From: Leptospira barantonii | GTDB lineage: Bacteria > Spirochaetota > Leptospiria > Leptospirales > Leptospiraceae | Length of the DNA stretch: 64,000 bases | Assembly (NCBI RefSeq): GCF_002811925.1 | Contig: NZ_NPDS01000008.1 | Coordinates: forward strand, 62,001-126,000 | Reading direction: 5' to 3' | Shown: positions 1 through 18,127 of the stretch, one piece after another | How the letters are laid out: every line of letters begins with the position of its first letter | Position numbering within the stretch: position 1 is the first letter of the stretch | Notes under the pieces: generated by a model | The model's database searches: none | What the model was told of the DNA's origin: nothing | Seen by the model: the letters and a program-made list of their open reading frames with translations, nothing else | Made by a program: the position numbers and the translations under genes

Positions 1-556
1 TAATATTTCCGTAAAGGTGAAGGAACTTCCTCCACTCAAAGACAATACCATTCTCACCGGAAACAATCCTTCCATCGGTCCCGAAAAAGCGAAGGTTACG
101 ATCATAGAATTTTCCGATTTCGAATGTCCTTTTTGCAAAAGAAGTCAGGACGTAAACGTTCAATTGAGAGCCAAGTATAAGGATCAGATTCGTTGGGTGT
201 TTAGAGATTATCCTCTTTCGTTTCACCCGAACGCGATGTTCGCGCATATCGCGGCGAATTGCGCCGCTCCTCAAGGAAAGTATTGGGATTTCTTCAACGT
301 TCTTTTTAACAACTCCGGAAATCTTCCGAAAGAAAGAGTTTTGGATCTTGCAAGAGGCGCAGGGCTTGAAATGAAAACTTTCAGCCAGTGTGTGAACGAT
401 TCCGCGGTTCGTAAAGAAGTCGAAGCGGATATGGCTGAGGGCGAGAAATACGGAGTCACAGGGACCCCCGCCTTTTTTATAAACGGTATTATGGTGGAAG
501 GCGCTCAACCGATTGAAGCGTTTACCAAAGTGATCGATCAGGAACTTAAAAATTAA
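1..556 (+). CDS. DsbA-family thioredoxin-fold oxidoreductase (C-terminal part, 5' cut by window edge)
   Basis: This is a thiol-disulfide oxidoreductase of the DsbA/DsbG-like family, expected to act outside the cytoplasm on cysteine pairs of exported proteins. A CPFC active site follows the first beta strand, and a Thr-Pro in GVTGTPAFF gives the cis-proline loop about 110 residues later. The spacing and the helical insert between them match the DsbA fold. The reading frame is open to the first base, and the first possible start (GTG at 17) would leave no signal peptide, so I infer that the gene begins outside the window. It ends 26 bases before mdh and could be co-transcribed with it. The exact substrate is unknown. 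Confidence 0.85.
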   Translation, partial: NISVKVKELPPLKDNTILTGNNPSIGPEKAKVTIIEFSDFECPFCKRSQDVNVQLRAKYKDQIRWVFRDYPLSFHPNAMFAHIAANCAAPQGKYWDFFNVLFNNSGNLPKERVLDLARGAGLEMKTFSQCVNDSAVRKEVEADMAEGEKYGVTGTPAFFINGIMVEGAQPIEAFTKVIDQELKN

Positions 557-582
557 AATCAAAAATTAGGAGTCGGCCAAAT

Positions 583-1563
<981 letters not shown>

Positions 1564-1580
1564 AACCGAATCGAGGTTTT

Positions 1581-2711
1581 TTGAATCTGAATCCTTCAAC
1601 GTTTCTTCAGAAAGCCTCGCTCGTTTTGAAATCCTTGCAAAAGGATTTCTTACTTCGATCCCTGGAAATTCCTTCCGGGGTCGATCTCTCTTCCAACGAT
1701 TATCTCGCTCTTACAAAACATCCCAAGATTATAGAAAGTTTAAAAGAAGGTCTGGATCTATACGGCTCCGGATCCGGCGCTTCCCGTTTGGTGAGCGGTC
1801 ATCGAGATTCTTTTGAAATTGCGGAACGCGTTTGTGCGGAATGGACGGGGACGGAAACCGCTCTTTGGGTTGCGAACGGTTACGCGGCCAATCTTGGGCT
1901 GATCTCCTGCATTGCAAACGCAAAGACGGAAATTTTCACGGACCGACTCAATCACGCTTCGATTCTCGACGGGGTTCGACTTTCCGGAGCCGAAAAAACG
2001 TATTATAAACATCTAAACTTGAATCATCTCGAAGAACTTCTCCAGAAATCGAAACGAAAGGAAAAGCTCATCGTATCCGAAACGGTCTTCAGCATGGACG
2101 GAGATCTCGCGCCGATCGAGGATCTTTTGTATCTCAAGAAAAAATACGACGCGACGTTGATACTGGACGACGCGCACGGAATCGGCGTTTTCGGACAACA
2201 AGGAGAAGGAAGGGTTTCACAAATACTCGGTCCCGATAAAACCAAAGAAGTAGATTTTATCACATACACGGCCGGAAAGTCTCTGGGGTTGGAAGGAGCT
2301 TGGATCGGAACCTCCGAGACCGGAAAAGATTTTCTCATCAATAAGATGCGCACGTTTATATATTCCACGGCTCCGATGCCCGCGATCGCTCACGCGGTTC
2401 CGACTTCGGTTGAGATTGTAAAGTCGATGCAAACTCAAAGGGAGAATCTTCTAAAAAAAGCCGATTGTTTCCGCAGTTCCCTCGAAACCAAAAATTATCC
2501 GAAGACAACTTCCGAGTCTCAAATCGTTCCTGTGTTGTTTTCTTCCGAAGAAAGTGTTTTGAACGCCGCCGAACTCTGCCGCAAAAATGGGCTTTATGTA
2601 AAAGCGATTCGTCCGCCTACGGTGAACGTTCCGAGACTTCGGATCAGCATTCATTCGGATACGTCCGAAACTACATTAGAAAAATTGATTTCTCTTTTGC
2701 CGGAGTTTTAA
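1581..2711 (+). CDS. bioF: 8-amino-7-oxononanoate synthase
   Basis: BioF is a PLP enzyme that joins pimeloyl-ACP (or pimeloyl-CoA) and alanine to make 8-amino-7-oxononanoate, the first ring-forming step of biotin synthesis. Visible features are the [10 protein letters not shown] motif that binds the cofactor and the Schiff-base lysine at about residue 233 in YTAGKSLG. The 376-residue length is normal for alpha-oxoamine synthases. The start is TTG, chosen because it follows a GAGG at 1573-1576 and gives full length. It is the first of four biotin genes and its stop overlaps the bioD start by one base (TAATG). The neighbours make BioF far more likely than the related Kbl or HemA. Confidence 0.96.
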   Translation: MNLNPSTFLQKASLVLKSLQKDFLLRSLEIPSGVDLSSNDYLALTKHPKIIESLKEGLDLYGSGSGASRLVSGHRDSFEIAERVCAEWTGTETALWVANGYAANLGLISCIANAKTEIFTDRLNHASILDGVRLSGAEKTYYKHLNLNHLEELLQKSKRKEKLIVSETVFSMDGDLAPIEDLLYLKKKYDATLILDDAHGIGVFGQQGEGRVSQILGPDKTKEVDFITYTAGKSLGLEGAWIGTSETGKDFLINKMRTFIYSTAPMPAIAHAVPTSVEIVKSMQTQRENLLKKADCFRSSLETKNYPKTTSESQIVPVLFSSEESVLNAAELCRKNGLYVKAIRPPTVNVPRLRISIHSDTSETTLEKLISLLPEF

Positions 2712-3376
2712 TGGCGATCTTCATCGGCGCAACGGGAACGGACGTCGGAAAAACTCTTTTGAGTTCATTGATTTTTTGTAAGTACGGAAAGTCTTTGGGC
2801 CTCAAGTATTTCAAACCGATTCAAACCGGAGACGACAGCGATCGTGTTACCGTGATGAATCTAAGCGGACTTCACGAAAATTACTTTCTGAAGAATTATT
2901 ATTCTTTGGCCTTTGCGGGTTCTCCACATTATTCCGCCGAACTGGAAGGGGCCGAGATCGATACTGCGGAACTTTCCAGACATCTATACAGCATTCGGGA
3001 TCAAAGGATCGTAGTCGAAGGCGCGGGTGGTTTGCTCGTTCCGTTGACTCGAAACTTTCTTACCGCAGAGCTGATTCGACAATCCGAAATCCCGATGATC
3101 TTAGTCGCTCCGGTTTCCTTAGGTGCGATCAATCAAACCCTTCTTTCCATTGAAGCGATTCAAAGCCGAAAGATCGATTTGAAAGGAATCTTCTTTATCG
3201 GAGTTCCCGATAAAACCACGGAAGACAATATCCGAACCATCACCGAATGGAGCGGGGTCCCGTCCTTGGGAACGTTTGCTTTGAATTCTCGGGAAAAAAT
3301 AGGACGCGAACGATTTCAAAAAGAATGTCTTTTACGGTTTGATCCAGAGGAAACGATCCAAAAAATCATCGTATGA
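2711..3376 (+). CDS. bioD: dethiobiotin synthetase
   Basis: BioD is an ATP-dependent carboxylase that closes the ureido ring of 7,8-diaminononanoate to form dethiobiotin. The P-loop [10 protein letters not shown] occupies residues 6-15 and the second family motif [12 protein letters not shown] starts near residue 101. The frame stays open far upstream inside bioF, but homology begins only at the ATG at 2711, which overlaps the bioF stop. That gives 221 residues, the usual size. It overlaps bioA by four bases (ATGA), pointing to translational coupling. Confidence 0.96.
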   Translation: MAIFIGATGTDVGKTLLSSLIFCKYGKSLGLKYFKPIQTGDDSDRVTVMNLSGLHENYFLKNYYSLAFAGSPHYSAELEGAEIDTAELSRHLYSIRDQRIVVEGAGGLLVPLTRNFLTAELIRQSEIPMILVAPVSLGAINQTLLSIEAIQSRKIDLKGIFFIGVPDKTTEDNIRTITEWSGVPSLGTFALNSREKIGRERFQKECLLRFDPEETIQKIIV

Positions 3377-4674
3377 TCTGGTATCCGTTTACGCTTCAAC
3401 ACGAACCCGATTCTCCCTTACGAATCGAAAGAGCCAAGGAAGAATTTTTATATGACACATTCGGAAATTCTTATATAGACGCGATCTCTTCCTGGTGGGT
3501 GAGCATTCACGGACACAACCATCCTAAGATCATCCAAGCCGTAAAGGATCAATTGGACAAACTCGATCACGTTTTACTCGCGGGTTTCACCCACGATCCT
3601 GCTGAAAATCTGGCTTCGGAACTTTTAAAAATTACGGAAGGGAAGTATTCTCACGTTCTTTATTCGGACAACGGTTCTACCGCCGTCGAAATCATGATCA
3701 AACTCGCGTATCAGTATTTTCAAAATACGGGAGAAACCGAACGCAAAACATTCATAAAGTTTAATACTTCCTATCACGGGGATACGATCGGAACCATGAG
3801 CGTGGGCGGAAATTCCGTATTCAACCGAGTTTTTGAAGGTTTGATGTTCCCCGCCGAAGAATTTCAAACACCGAACTGCAGTTTTTGTCCGGTTGGAAAA
3901 AAGCCCTCGACCTGCGAAGTGGAATGTTTGGAAGAAATCGAAATCTTCTTTGCAAATAATCCGAAGTCGGTCGCGGGAATCGTACTCGAACCGTTGATCT
4001 TAGGCTCGGGAGGAATGATCTTTTACAAAGAGGAAGTTCTCCAAAGATTGGAAACGATCGCCCGAAAATACGGGGCCTTACTTTTGGTGGACGAGGTTTT
4101 TACAGGTTTCGGTAGAACGGGTTCTCTCTTTGCGTATCAAAAGGCGAAGATCCAACCGGACTTTGTGGCGATGGCAAAGGGTTTGAGCGCGGGCGCGGCG
4201 ACCGTGGCGGTGACCTTAACGACCGAAAAAATTCATTCTGCGTTCGTAACGCCGGAACCGGAAAAAGGTTTTTATCACGGACATACGATGACCGGAAATC
4301 CGATCGCTTGTTCCGCGGCGCTTGCCTCAATCGATCTTTTTTTTAGGGAGAATCGTCTCGAACAAATCGCAAAACTCGAAACGAAACTCAAAGTCGGTTT
4401 AAAAAAAATCGCCGAAGAATTTCCGAATGCGGTTCGGGATTGTAGGGTTTTGGGAGCGGTCGGAGTTCTTGAGTTGGAAGTGGGAAATCAAAGCGGTTAT
4501 AGTTATCCCGGAAATAAAATTCTTAAGAAAAAGTTTTTGGAAAAGGGTGTGGTGCTTCGGCCCTTAGGGAATGTGATTTATCTGACGCCTCCATATATCA
4601 TTCGAGATTCTTCCCTGGAAAAAATCTTTTCGGCGATTCGGGAAACCCTGTCCGAAATTTCTCTTGGGAAATAG
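3373..4674 (+). CDS. bioA: adenosylmethionine-8-amino-7-oxononanoate aminotransferase
   Basis: BioA is a class III PLP aminotransferase that uses S-adenosylmethionine to convert 8-amino-7-oxononanoate to 7,8-diaminononanoate. The N-terminal signature [13 protein letters not shown], the [14 protein letters not shown] cofactor motif and the Schiff-base lysine at about residue 269 (AMAKGLSAG) are all visible. Length is 433 residues. One short loop carries four cysteines (about residues 172-186), which could be a metal-binding insertion. It lies between bioD and bioB in the operon, so its assignment as BioA rather than another class III aminotransferase is secure. Confidence 0.96.
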   Translation: MIWYPFTLQHEPDSPLRIERAKEEFLYDTFGNSYIDAISSWWVSIHGHNHPKIIQAVKDQLDKLDHVLLAGFTHDPAENLASELLKITEGKYSHVLYSDNGSTAVEIMIKLAYQYFQNTGETERKTFIKFNTSYHGDTIGTMSVGGNSVFNRVFEGLMFPAEEFQTPNCSFCPVGKKPSTCEVECLEEIEIFFANNPKSVAGIVLEPLILGSGGMIFYKEEVLQRLETIARKYGALLLVDEVFTGFGRTGSLFAYQKAKIQPDFVAMAKGLSAGAATVAVTLTTEKIHSAFVTPEPEKGFYHGHTMTGNPIACSAALASIDLFFRENRLEQIAKLETKLKVGLKKIAEEFPNAVRDCRVLGAVGVLELEVGNQSGYSYPGNKILKKKFLEKGVVLRPLGNVIYLTPPYIIRDSSLEKIFSAIRETLSEISLGK

Positions 4675-4714
4675 ACTTTTCAAGAAAACTCCCTCGCTTG
4701 AACCTGTCTGAAGA

Positions 4715-5779
4715 ATGTCCACAACACTAAAAACAGCCGAAAAAATATTCTCCGAAATTCCAAGCCGTATCACAAAAGAAGAAGGGTTGGAAATTCTAAA
4801 CGGTTCCGTTCCGTTAACGACTTGTTTGGACAAAGCCTTTCAAGAAAGAAATCGCTACTTCGAGAATAAGGTTAGAATTCATATCTTAGACAATATCAAA
4901 AACGGTTACTGTCCGGAGGATTGCGGATACTGCGCTCAAAGAAAGAACGCAAACTCGGGAGTTCAGGAATATCCGATGAAGTCCGAAACCGAAATCTTCG
5001 AGGACGCGGTTAAGGCGAAGGAAAACGGAGCGTATCGTTTTTGTATGGTAACTTCCGGAACCGGACCCAATCGACCGACCACGGAAAAACTCGCTTCCAC
5101 GATTCGAAGAATCACGGACGAACTCGGAATGAAGGTCTGTCTTTCCGCGGGACTTTTGGACGAGGACAAGGCTCAGCTTTTGAAAGCGGCCGGACTTGAT
5201 CGATACAATCACAACTTAAACACTTCCGAAAATCATTATCCGGAAATCTGTGATACACATACGTATTCTCAAAGAGCGGAAACGCTCGGGTCGGTTTCCA
5301 AGGCGGGAATCGGGATGTGCAGTGGTGTGATCGTGGGAATGGGGGAAACACTTCGCGACATCGTAGACGTAGCTTTTGAACTCAAATCGTTTCGAGTGAT
5401 TTCGATTCCTGTGAACTTTTTTATTCCCGTGAAAGGACACGCGATCCAGAACCCAAGCGTTTTGACGCCGGAACTTTGTGTAAGAATTCTTTGTCTTTTC
5501 CGTTTGGTAAATCCAGACTCGGAAATCAGAATCGCGGCGGGAAGAGAAGGACATCTCAGAACTCTTTCCGCAACGGCATTATTTGCGGCAAATTCTTTGT
5601 TCTCCGCCGGTTATTTGAACGTCAAAGGTTCGGAGATGACGGAAACGATTTCCATGATCCGAGACGCCGGTTTTGTTCCGGAACTCGCGGACGGTGGAAT
5701 TCTTCCCGAGGATTCCGAATCGGGTTCTATGTACGCTGAGAAAAATTTTCCGGAGCTTTATAAATTCAAAAAAGCTTAA
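4715..5779 (+). CDS. bioB: biotin synthase (radical SAM)
   Basis: BioB inserts sulfur into dethiobiotin to give biotin, using a radical-SAM [4Fe-4S] cluster and an auxiliary [2Fe-2S] cluster. The CxxxCxxC motif is at Cys66, Cys70 and Cys73 in [10 protein letters not shown]. The downstream motifs YNHNLNTS and [10 protein letters not shown] match biotin synthases. Length is 354 residues. It is the last gene of the biotin unit, 40 bases after bioA, and is followed by the longest intergenic stretch in the window. No biotin-repressor site was recognised upstream of the operon. Confidence 0.97.
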   Translation: MSTTLKTAEKIFSEIPSRITKEEGLEILNGSVPLTTCLDKAFQERNRYFENKVRIHILDNIKNGYCPEDCGYCAQRKNANSGVQEYPMKSETEIFEDAVKAKENGAYRFCMVTSGTGPNRPTTEKLASTIRRITDELGMKVCLSAGLLDEDKAQLLKAAGLDRYNHNLNTSENHYPEICDTHTYSQRAETLGSVSKAGIGMCSGVIVGMGETLRDIVDVAFELKSFRVISIPVNFFIPVKGHAIQNPSVLTPELCVRILCLFRLVNPDSEIRIAAGREGHLRTLSATALFAANSLFSAGYLNVKGSEMTETISMIRDAGFVPELADGGILPEDSESGSMYAEKNFPELYKFKKA

Positions 5780-6167
<388 letters not shown>

Positions 6168-6344
6168 ATGAAATATAAAATAGAAATCAATAAGCTAAAG
6201 AACGGTTATATAGAAGCCAAGCTGATTGATACCGCCTCCAATAATCCGATCGAATTCAGAATTTGCGATTCGGAAGATTATCTGCAAGCGCAGATAGCGG
6301 ATTGGCACAAACGTTTTCACATGAAAGAACCTCAGGAGCAGTAA
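6168..6344 (+). CDS. small hypothetical protein, 58 residues
   Basis: This short gene encodes a charged soluble protein of 58 residues that I do not recognise. It begins MKYKIEINKLKNGY and has no signal peptide or membrane segment. Support comes from a GGAG Shine-Dalgarno at 6156-6159, eight bases before the ATG at 6168. An ATG four bases earlier hits a stop after four codons. The gene ends only seven bases before the SGNH lipoprotein gene, so the two are probably co-transcribed. The alternating pattern of the first 30 residues suggests a small beta-rich fold. Function is unknown. Confidence 0.65.
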   Translation: MKYKIEINKLKNGYIEAKLIDTASNNPIEFRICDSEDYLQAQIADWHKRFHMKEPQEQ

Positions 6345-6351
6345 AAGTTCT

Positions 6352-7095
6352 TTGGCAAAGTATCTTTCCGCTCTTTCTTTGCTTTTTCTTTTCTCCTCCT
6401 GTTCCCTCCTGATTAAAAAATCATACACGGACTATACCAGCTCTAACTTCGAATGTTGGGCTGGGACTGGATACAGATCGTCCGAAAAATTCGAACAATA
6501 CAGAAATCTCTGGTCGACGATGCGAAAGATCTATCGCGAAGATAACCAGAGGATCAGAACCGCAAACGTAGTATTTGTGGGAAACTCCCTGATTCAGTTG
6601 TTTCCAAACGAGATTCTTACCAAGGAATTTCCCGGCGCGGTCAATCGTGGCATCGGCGGGGATATGACCGAACTCCTATTGGAAAGATTGGAAGAGGACG
6701 TGGTCGTTTTAAATCCGAAAGCGATCGTTTTGGAGATCGGAGGAAACGATCTGATCCAAGGGAAATGTCTGAACTTGATTGAAAACAATCTGGTACGAAT
6801 TCTCGATAAACTCAATAAATCCCTTCCGAATACGAAGATCGTTATTTTGGGAATTCCACCCGTTCGCACACAAAGTTTAAATAGTATTTCTCCCGTAATC
6901 AATCTAACCTGGATTTATATCGCGCAATCCTATAAGAACGTAGTCTTTTTGGACAACTGGCAATGGCTTCGAGAAAAAGATAGACCCGGTTTACGCCCGG
7001 AGTTTTGGCTCGAACAAGATAAAATCCATCTCAACGAAAACGCGTATAAGATCTGGGTCGATAAGTTAAAACCGATTCTCTTACCGTATCTCTAA
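6352..7095 (+). CDS. SGNH/GDSL-family esterase-like lipoprotein
   Basis: This is an exported hydrolase of the SGNH superfamily, of the platelet-activating-factor acetylhydrolase-like branch. A hydrophobic N-terminus ends in LFSSC at about residues 13-17, a spirochaete-type lipobox. Block I is VGNSL with Ser79 as likely nucleophile (GNS replacing GDS). Block II is RGIGGDM and block III is IGGND with Asn132. Block V is DKIH with Asp223 and His226, so the full catalytic set is present. The start is TTG with an AGGAG 13 bases upstream. The substrate cannot be read from sequence; a lipid or carbohydrate ester is likely. It sits between a small unknown gene and serB. Confidence 0.82.
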   Translation: MAKYLSALSLLFLFSSCSLLIKKSYTDYTSSNFECWAGTGYRSSEKFEQYRNLWSTMRKIYREDNQRIRTANVVFVGNSLIQLFPNEILTKEFPGAVNRGIGGDMTELLLERLEEDVVVLNPKAIVLEIGGNDLIQGKCLNLIENNLVRILDKLNKSLPNTKIVILGIPPVRTQSLNSISPVINLTWIYIAQSYKNVVFLDNWQWLREKDRPGLRPEFWLEQDKIHLNENAYKIWVDKLKPILLPYL

Positions 7096-7103
7096 AGGTT
7101 CCA

Positions 7104-7967
7104 TTGCTCTTAATTCTCACTCAAAATCCCGAAGAAATTCGAAAAGAAATCCTATTGGGACTGGGAAGTTTCGTTTCCTTAAAACCCGAAGAACGATTTT
7201 TACTTTCCTCGGCTCCGGTCCGTACACAAGGACTCTGGAATTGTATCGAATGGAAGATTTCTAGAAAACTGGATCGTTCCGAACTGATTGCCGTCCGCGA
7301 AACATTCGCAAAAAGGAATTCGGATCTACTACAAGTGGACAAACTTCTGGACGCGAAGAAGAAAAGTTTTTTCGCCTTTGATATGGATTCCACTTTGATT
7401 CAACAGGAAGTCATAGACGAACTCGCGAGAATGGCGGGCGTTTACGAGGAAGTCGCGTCCGTAACCAAGGAAGCGATGGAAGGGAACCTCGATTTTCACG
7501 AGGCTTTGAAAAAAAGATGCATCTATTTAAAAGGACTTTCCTCATCTATCTTTACCGAACTTTATCCGACTCTTTCTTTAAACATAGGAGTTGAAAATCT
7601 TCTCAAAGGTCTGAAAGAAAATCAAAGTAGAACCGCCGTTTTTTCGGGAGGGTTCACGGACATTCTGGAAATCTTTCAAAGGAGATACGGAATCGACGAG
7701 GTTTACGCTAACGTTCTGGAAAGGGAGAACGGACAACTTTCCGGAAACGTAGTCGGGGATATCGTGGATAAAAACAAAAAGCTCGAATACTTAAAGATGA
7801 TCCGCGACCGGGAAGGAATTTCATTCGCCCAAGTGGTCGCGGTCGGCGACGGAGCAAACGATTCTCTTATGTTGAACGAGGCCGGAATCGGAATCGGTTT
7901 TCATGCAAAAGAAGGATTGAAAAAGCTGATCCTCAATTGGGTGGATTTCGCTCCGATGGATTCTCTC

Positions 7968-7985
<18 letters not shown>
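7104..7985 (+). CDS. serB: phosphoserine phosphatase
   Basis: SerB removes phosphate from O-phosphoserine in the last step of serine synthesis. It is a HAD-superfamily enzyme with DMDST at residues 93-97 (nucleophile Asp93 and acid/base Asp95). The SGGF motif and the C-terminal VGDGANDSLML magnesium-binding motif follow. About 85 residues before the HAD core fit the regulatory N-terminal region of longer SerB proteins. The start is TTG after an AAAGG ribosome-binding site. Its last 18 bases overlap the 3' end of mutS, which runs the other way. Confidence 0.92.
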
Positions 7986-10510
<2,525 letters not shown>

Positions 10511-10514
<4 letters not shown>

Positions 10515-11161
10515 AAAGCGGTTCTTGCGTTCCTGATAAATTGAATTACTTTTTCTTTGTCTTTGACACCCGGCGCGGATTCGACTCCGCTCGCGACATC
10601 CACTCCGAACGGTTTTACGGTTTGGATCGCCTGTGCTACGTTAGTCGGGTTTAAACCACCGGCCAATAAAAACTTTCTGCTCACCTTGGAAACGAATTCC
10701 CAGTTGAAGATTTCTCCGGTGCCGCCGCCTGCGCCCTTGGAATAACTGTCCAAGATCAAAAATTCTCCGGGAACGTTTTTGAGAATCTCGTCGTCGATCG
10801 GAGCCGTAACTCGATACGAACAGATCTGAGGTTCTCCAAAAAGTTTTTTCGGGTCCGCGTTCGTAAGAGTTGGATCGTCCCAAACCCATTGTACGAAATC
10901 GTGTTTTAAAGCGGAGCGGATCGATTCGATTTCTTCGAAAGAATTTTTATAAAATAACAGAACGATCTTCGGAGAATTCTTTTCCGATGAGTAATACTCT
11001 ACGATTTTTTGCGCGTCGTCTAAGGCGATTTTTCTCGGGCTGGAAGGAACAAAGTTGAGTCCTATGTAATCCGCGCCTTCGTCCAGGCATACCTTGGCGA
11101 TTTGAAGATCCCTGATTCCGCAGATCTTTACCTTCGTTTTTTCAAAAGAATTCTGATTCAT
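10511..11161 (-). CDS. trpF: phosphoribosylanthranilate isomerase
   Basis: TrpF catalyses the Amadori rearrangement of phosphoribosylanthranilate in tryptophan synthesis. The N-terminal KVKICGIRD carries the catalytic cysteine. Strands such as YIGLNFVPSSPRKI, LLAGGLNPTNV and FGVDVASGVE match the TIM-barrel phosphate-binding loops of the family. Length is 216 residues. The other trp genes are not in the window. The stop overlaps the mutS start, so this biosynthetic gene shares a transcript with mismatch repair; the link is probably only positional. Confidence 0.95.
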
Positions 11162-11188
11162 GGATGAAAGTTTTTCCAGTCTTCCCGG

Positions 11189-11222
<34 letters not shown>

Positions 11223-11254
11223 AAGTTTCGCCTGAGAATTTAGTTTCGGATTCG

Positions 11255-12360
<1,106 letters not shown>

Positions 12361-12375
12361 TCTTTTTACCTCTTA

Positions 12376-13470
<1,095 letters not shown>

Positions 13471-14687
13471 TTAGTTTTGTTTGAGTACGGATTCGAAAAT
13501 GTCCAACCCTTGGTTTAAAAAGTCGGACGAGATCGTAAGAGGAGGCATGATCCGAATCACGTTCTCCGCAGTCGCATTGACGACGAGTCCCGCGGCCAAA
13601 CAGGCTTCGGCAACAGGGCGAGAAGGAACTTTCAGAACGACTCCGATATGAAGTCCTTTTCCTCTTACCTCGGAGATCACCGGATATTTTTCCTTCATCT
13701 CTCTGAGTCTTGTAAACGCGATGTCCGAACAAAGGTTTACGTTGTTTAAAATTTCTCTGGTTTGAATGATACGAATCGTTTCGTAAGCGATCGCCGCGGC
13801 GAGATGATTTCCACCGAAAGTGGAACCGTGAGATCCTTGTGTGAAAAGGTCCTGGTATTTTTCTCCCACGATCAAGGCTCCGATCGGAAAACCGGAACCG
13901 AGTCCTTTCGCGAGAGTCATTGCGTCCGGAGCGAATCCCATCGTTTCAAAGGCGAATAACGTTCCCGTTCTTCCGACTCCGGTTTGAATCTCGTCAAAGA
14001 TCAGAAGCGCTTCGTTTTCCGCCGTCAATTCTCTGGAAAGTGTAAGAAAGCTGTTGCTCAAAGGAATGATTCCGCTTTCACCGATGATCGGTTCTTCGAT
14101 GAGAGCTACGATTCTTCCTTGGTATCTTTCAAACGCCGCGACAAGAGCTTCGTCGTTGTTCGGTTCCACGAACTCGATTCCTTTTAGAAGTTCTCCGTAA
14201 CCCTTTCTGATCTTGTCCTGACCGGTTAAACTCATACCGGAAACGGATCTTCCGTGAAAACTTTTTTCCAAGGAAAGAATGATAGGATCAACGATACTTC
14301 TGGAATCCGCGTACTTCCGTGCGAGTTTAAACGCGCCTTCGATCGCTTCCGTTCCGGAGTTGGTCAAAAATACTTTTCCAGGAAAGGAATTTAGAATCAA
14401 AAGTTCAGCGAGGTTTGCCGCTTCTTCCGAATAAAACAGATTGGAAGTATGAAAGAGTTTATCCGCTTGAGAACGAACTACTTCGATGATATCCGGATCT
14501 GCGTGTCCGAGATTCGTCACGGCAACACCGCAGTGAAAGTCGATGTATTGTTTATTATCAAAGTCGAATAGAAGTTCGTTCACACCGTAACGAAACGCGA
14601 CATTGTAACGAGCGTACGTATTGAGGAGATAGTGATCCGCCAATTCTTTCGTGTGCTGAAAAAGTTCCTTGTGAATGTCCGTGTCGT

Positions 14688-14691
<4 letters not shown>
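13471..14691 (-). CDS. argD: acetylornithine aminotransferase (class III PLP)
   Basis: A class III aminotransferase that most likely converts N-acetylglutamate semialdehyde to N-acetylornithine in arginine synthesis; many ArgD enzymes also serve lysine synthesis. Key sequences are [19 protein letters not shown], the cofactor motif [18 protein letters not shown], and the Schiff-base lysine near residue 262 in TLAKGLGSG. The 406-residue length and GVAVTNLGH near the N-terminus fit ArgD. ArgC is encoded elsewhere in the window, consistent with a functional arginine pathway. Ornithine or other omega-aminotransferases are the main alternatives. Its start overlaps the stop of the upstream mutase (ATGA). 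Confidence 0.88.
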
Positions 14692-16540
<1,849 letters not shown>

Positions 16541-16548
16541 CTAAAAGT

Positions 16549-16914
16549 ATGGAATCTTACGAATTCAATCAGGACGAAAACAGGGAATTTCTAAGTTTAA
16601 GCCGGGTTTTAAAACTTGCATCGCTTTCCTTTTTCTGTCTTTCCGGTGTTTCATTCTTTTCGGCTTTTGTTTCCAACGATACGGGTAAGCTCGTTTTGTT
16701 TCTCGTTCCGGGAATTCTATTTTTACTGACCGGCCTCTGGAGTTATAGCGCGGGAATTTCCTTTAAAAGAATCACCGATACAAAAGGAGAGGATCTGGAT
16801 TTTTTACGAATCGGTCTTCGTAGTTTACGAATTCATTTCTGGATTCAGATTTCTTTCGGACTTTTCGCAATTCTATTTCTTTTGGGAGGGGCAGTTCTTA
16901 CCCTTGTCTCTTGA
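16549..16914 (+). CDS. hypothetical small inner-membrane protein
   Basis: The 121-residue product has a short charged N-terminus and three likely membrane segments at about residues 24-43, 48-66 and 94-120, with a charged cytoplasmic-type loop between the second and third. I do not recognise a family. The stop codon overlaps the start of the following aminotransferase gene (TTGATGG), so the two are probably translated from one message. There is no strong ribosome-binding site. The long open frame, coherent hydrophobic pattern and coupling to a real gene support it as coding. Confidence 0.72.
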   Translation: MESYEFNQDENREFLSLSRVLKLASLSFFCLSGVSFFSAFVSNDTGKLVLFLVPGILFLLTGLWSYSAGISFKRITDTKGEDLDFLRIGLRSLRIHFWIQISFGLFAILFLLGGAVLTLVS

Positions 16915-18029
16915 TGGAACCCGGAGAATTCTGGATCGAGGAAAGACTCGAAAAATATAGAAAGGTTGCTCCTTGTAATCTCGGTGAAAGCGGGATTCGA
17001 AACATTACCTTGGGAGAACTTCTCAATAAACTGGATCTTGCCCCCGAGATTCTGACTTCGATTTCTCTGGAAGACGCCCCCAATCGAGGAGAACTTTCGC
17101 TCAGGAAAGAAATTGCAAAACTTTATCCGGGTTTAAACGCGGATCAGGTTTTAGTGACAACCGGAACCGGGGAAGCGCTCTTCATTCTATTTCACCTTCT
17201 TTGTAAAAAGGGATCCGTTGTTTCGTATTTGGATCCCGCCTTTCAAGCGTTATACGAAATACCGAAGATGATCGGGGCGGTGCTCGAACCGGTTTCTCTT
17301 TTGGAATATCTGGATCAAAATCCGAATTCCTTTCTTCCCGAATTTTGTGTTTGGGAACTTTTTGCGCGCGGTAAAAATCTCGTAATTTTCAATCATCCTC
17401 AAAATCCGTCCGGGCTTTCCTTAAAATCGGAGGAGATCGAAAAGATCAAAGAATTTGCCTCGGAACATCCGGGTTGGATCTTATTCGACGAACACTATCG
17501 ATTTTTGGATTTTCAAAACGATCTTTCCTGGTCGGGCGCATTACTTACGAACAAAACCGTAACCACGGGTTCCATCACAAAATGTTTTGGTGTGATGGGT
17601 CTTCGTATCGGTTGGATCACCGGTCCAAGGGAATTGATCGAAAAGGCGAGATCGTTTAAGGATTATCTCACACATACGGTTTCTCCGATCTCCGAGTTTT
17701 TGACGCTGAAGATTCTGGAAAACCGAGAACGTGTGATCGCTCCGATCAAAACATCACTTTTAGAGAATATTCAAACCTTTGAAAGTGTTTGGAAAGAACT
17801 TCCGGGGATTGCAACGTTCATTCCTCCCGGTGGCGGCGTCGTTTCCTTTGTTAAGTTGAATGAGAAGATCGTTTCTTCCCAGTATGCGGACGCGCTGATG
17901 GATCAATGTGGGGTTTTTGTTTTACCAGGAAGGGACTTTGAAACCGAGGGTTGGATTCGAATCGGTTTCGGGGAAACGCCCGACCGATTTCGTGCCGGAG
18001 TCGAACGCTGGAAGAATTTGCGACTCTAA
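16914..18029 (+). CDS. class I/II PLP-dependent aminotransferase
   Basis: A fold-type I aminotransferase of 371 residues. Visible family elements are TTGTGEALFILFHLL (cofactor phosphate helix), FNHPQNPSGLSL with the conserved NPSG, FDEHYRF, the Schiff-base lysine in TGSITKCFG near residue 224, and the C-terminal WIRIGFGE with the carboxylate-binding arginine. The substrate could be an aromatic amino acid, histidinol phosphate or another; sequence alone does not say. The ATG at 16914 overlaps the upstream stop; a TTG three bases earlier is an equivalent alternative. No pathway partner lies next to it. Confidence 0.87.
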   Translation: MEPGEFWIEERLEKYRKVAPCNLGESGIRNITLGELLNKLDLAPEILTSISLEDAPNRGELSLRKEIAKLYPGLNADQVLVTTGTGEALFILFHLLCKKGSVVSYLDPAFQALYEIPKMIGAVLEPVSLLEYLDQNPNSFLPEFCVWELFARGKNLVIFNHPQNPSGLSLKSEEIEKIKEFASEHPGWILFDEHYRFLDFQNDLSWSGALLTNKTVTTGSITKCFGVMGLRIGWITGPRELIEKARSFKDYLTHTVSPISEFLTLKILENRERVIAPIKTSLLENIQTFESVWKELPGIATFIPPGGGVVSFVKLNEKIVSSQYADALMDQCGVFVLPGRDFETEGWIRIGFGETPDRFRAGVERWKNLRL

Positions 18030-18127
18030 ACTTGAATTCCTGTCGGAACAATTCTAAAAAAGAATTCTTGCTTGAACGCGTTTTTTCAAAGTGTTCCGAC
18101 AAGACTTTCGAAAAAGATTTGCAGAGA

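Noticed and set aside
2465..2710. Upstream extension of the bioD frame
   Set aside because: It lies wholly inside bioF and homology to BioD begins at the ATG at 2711.
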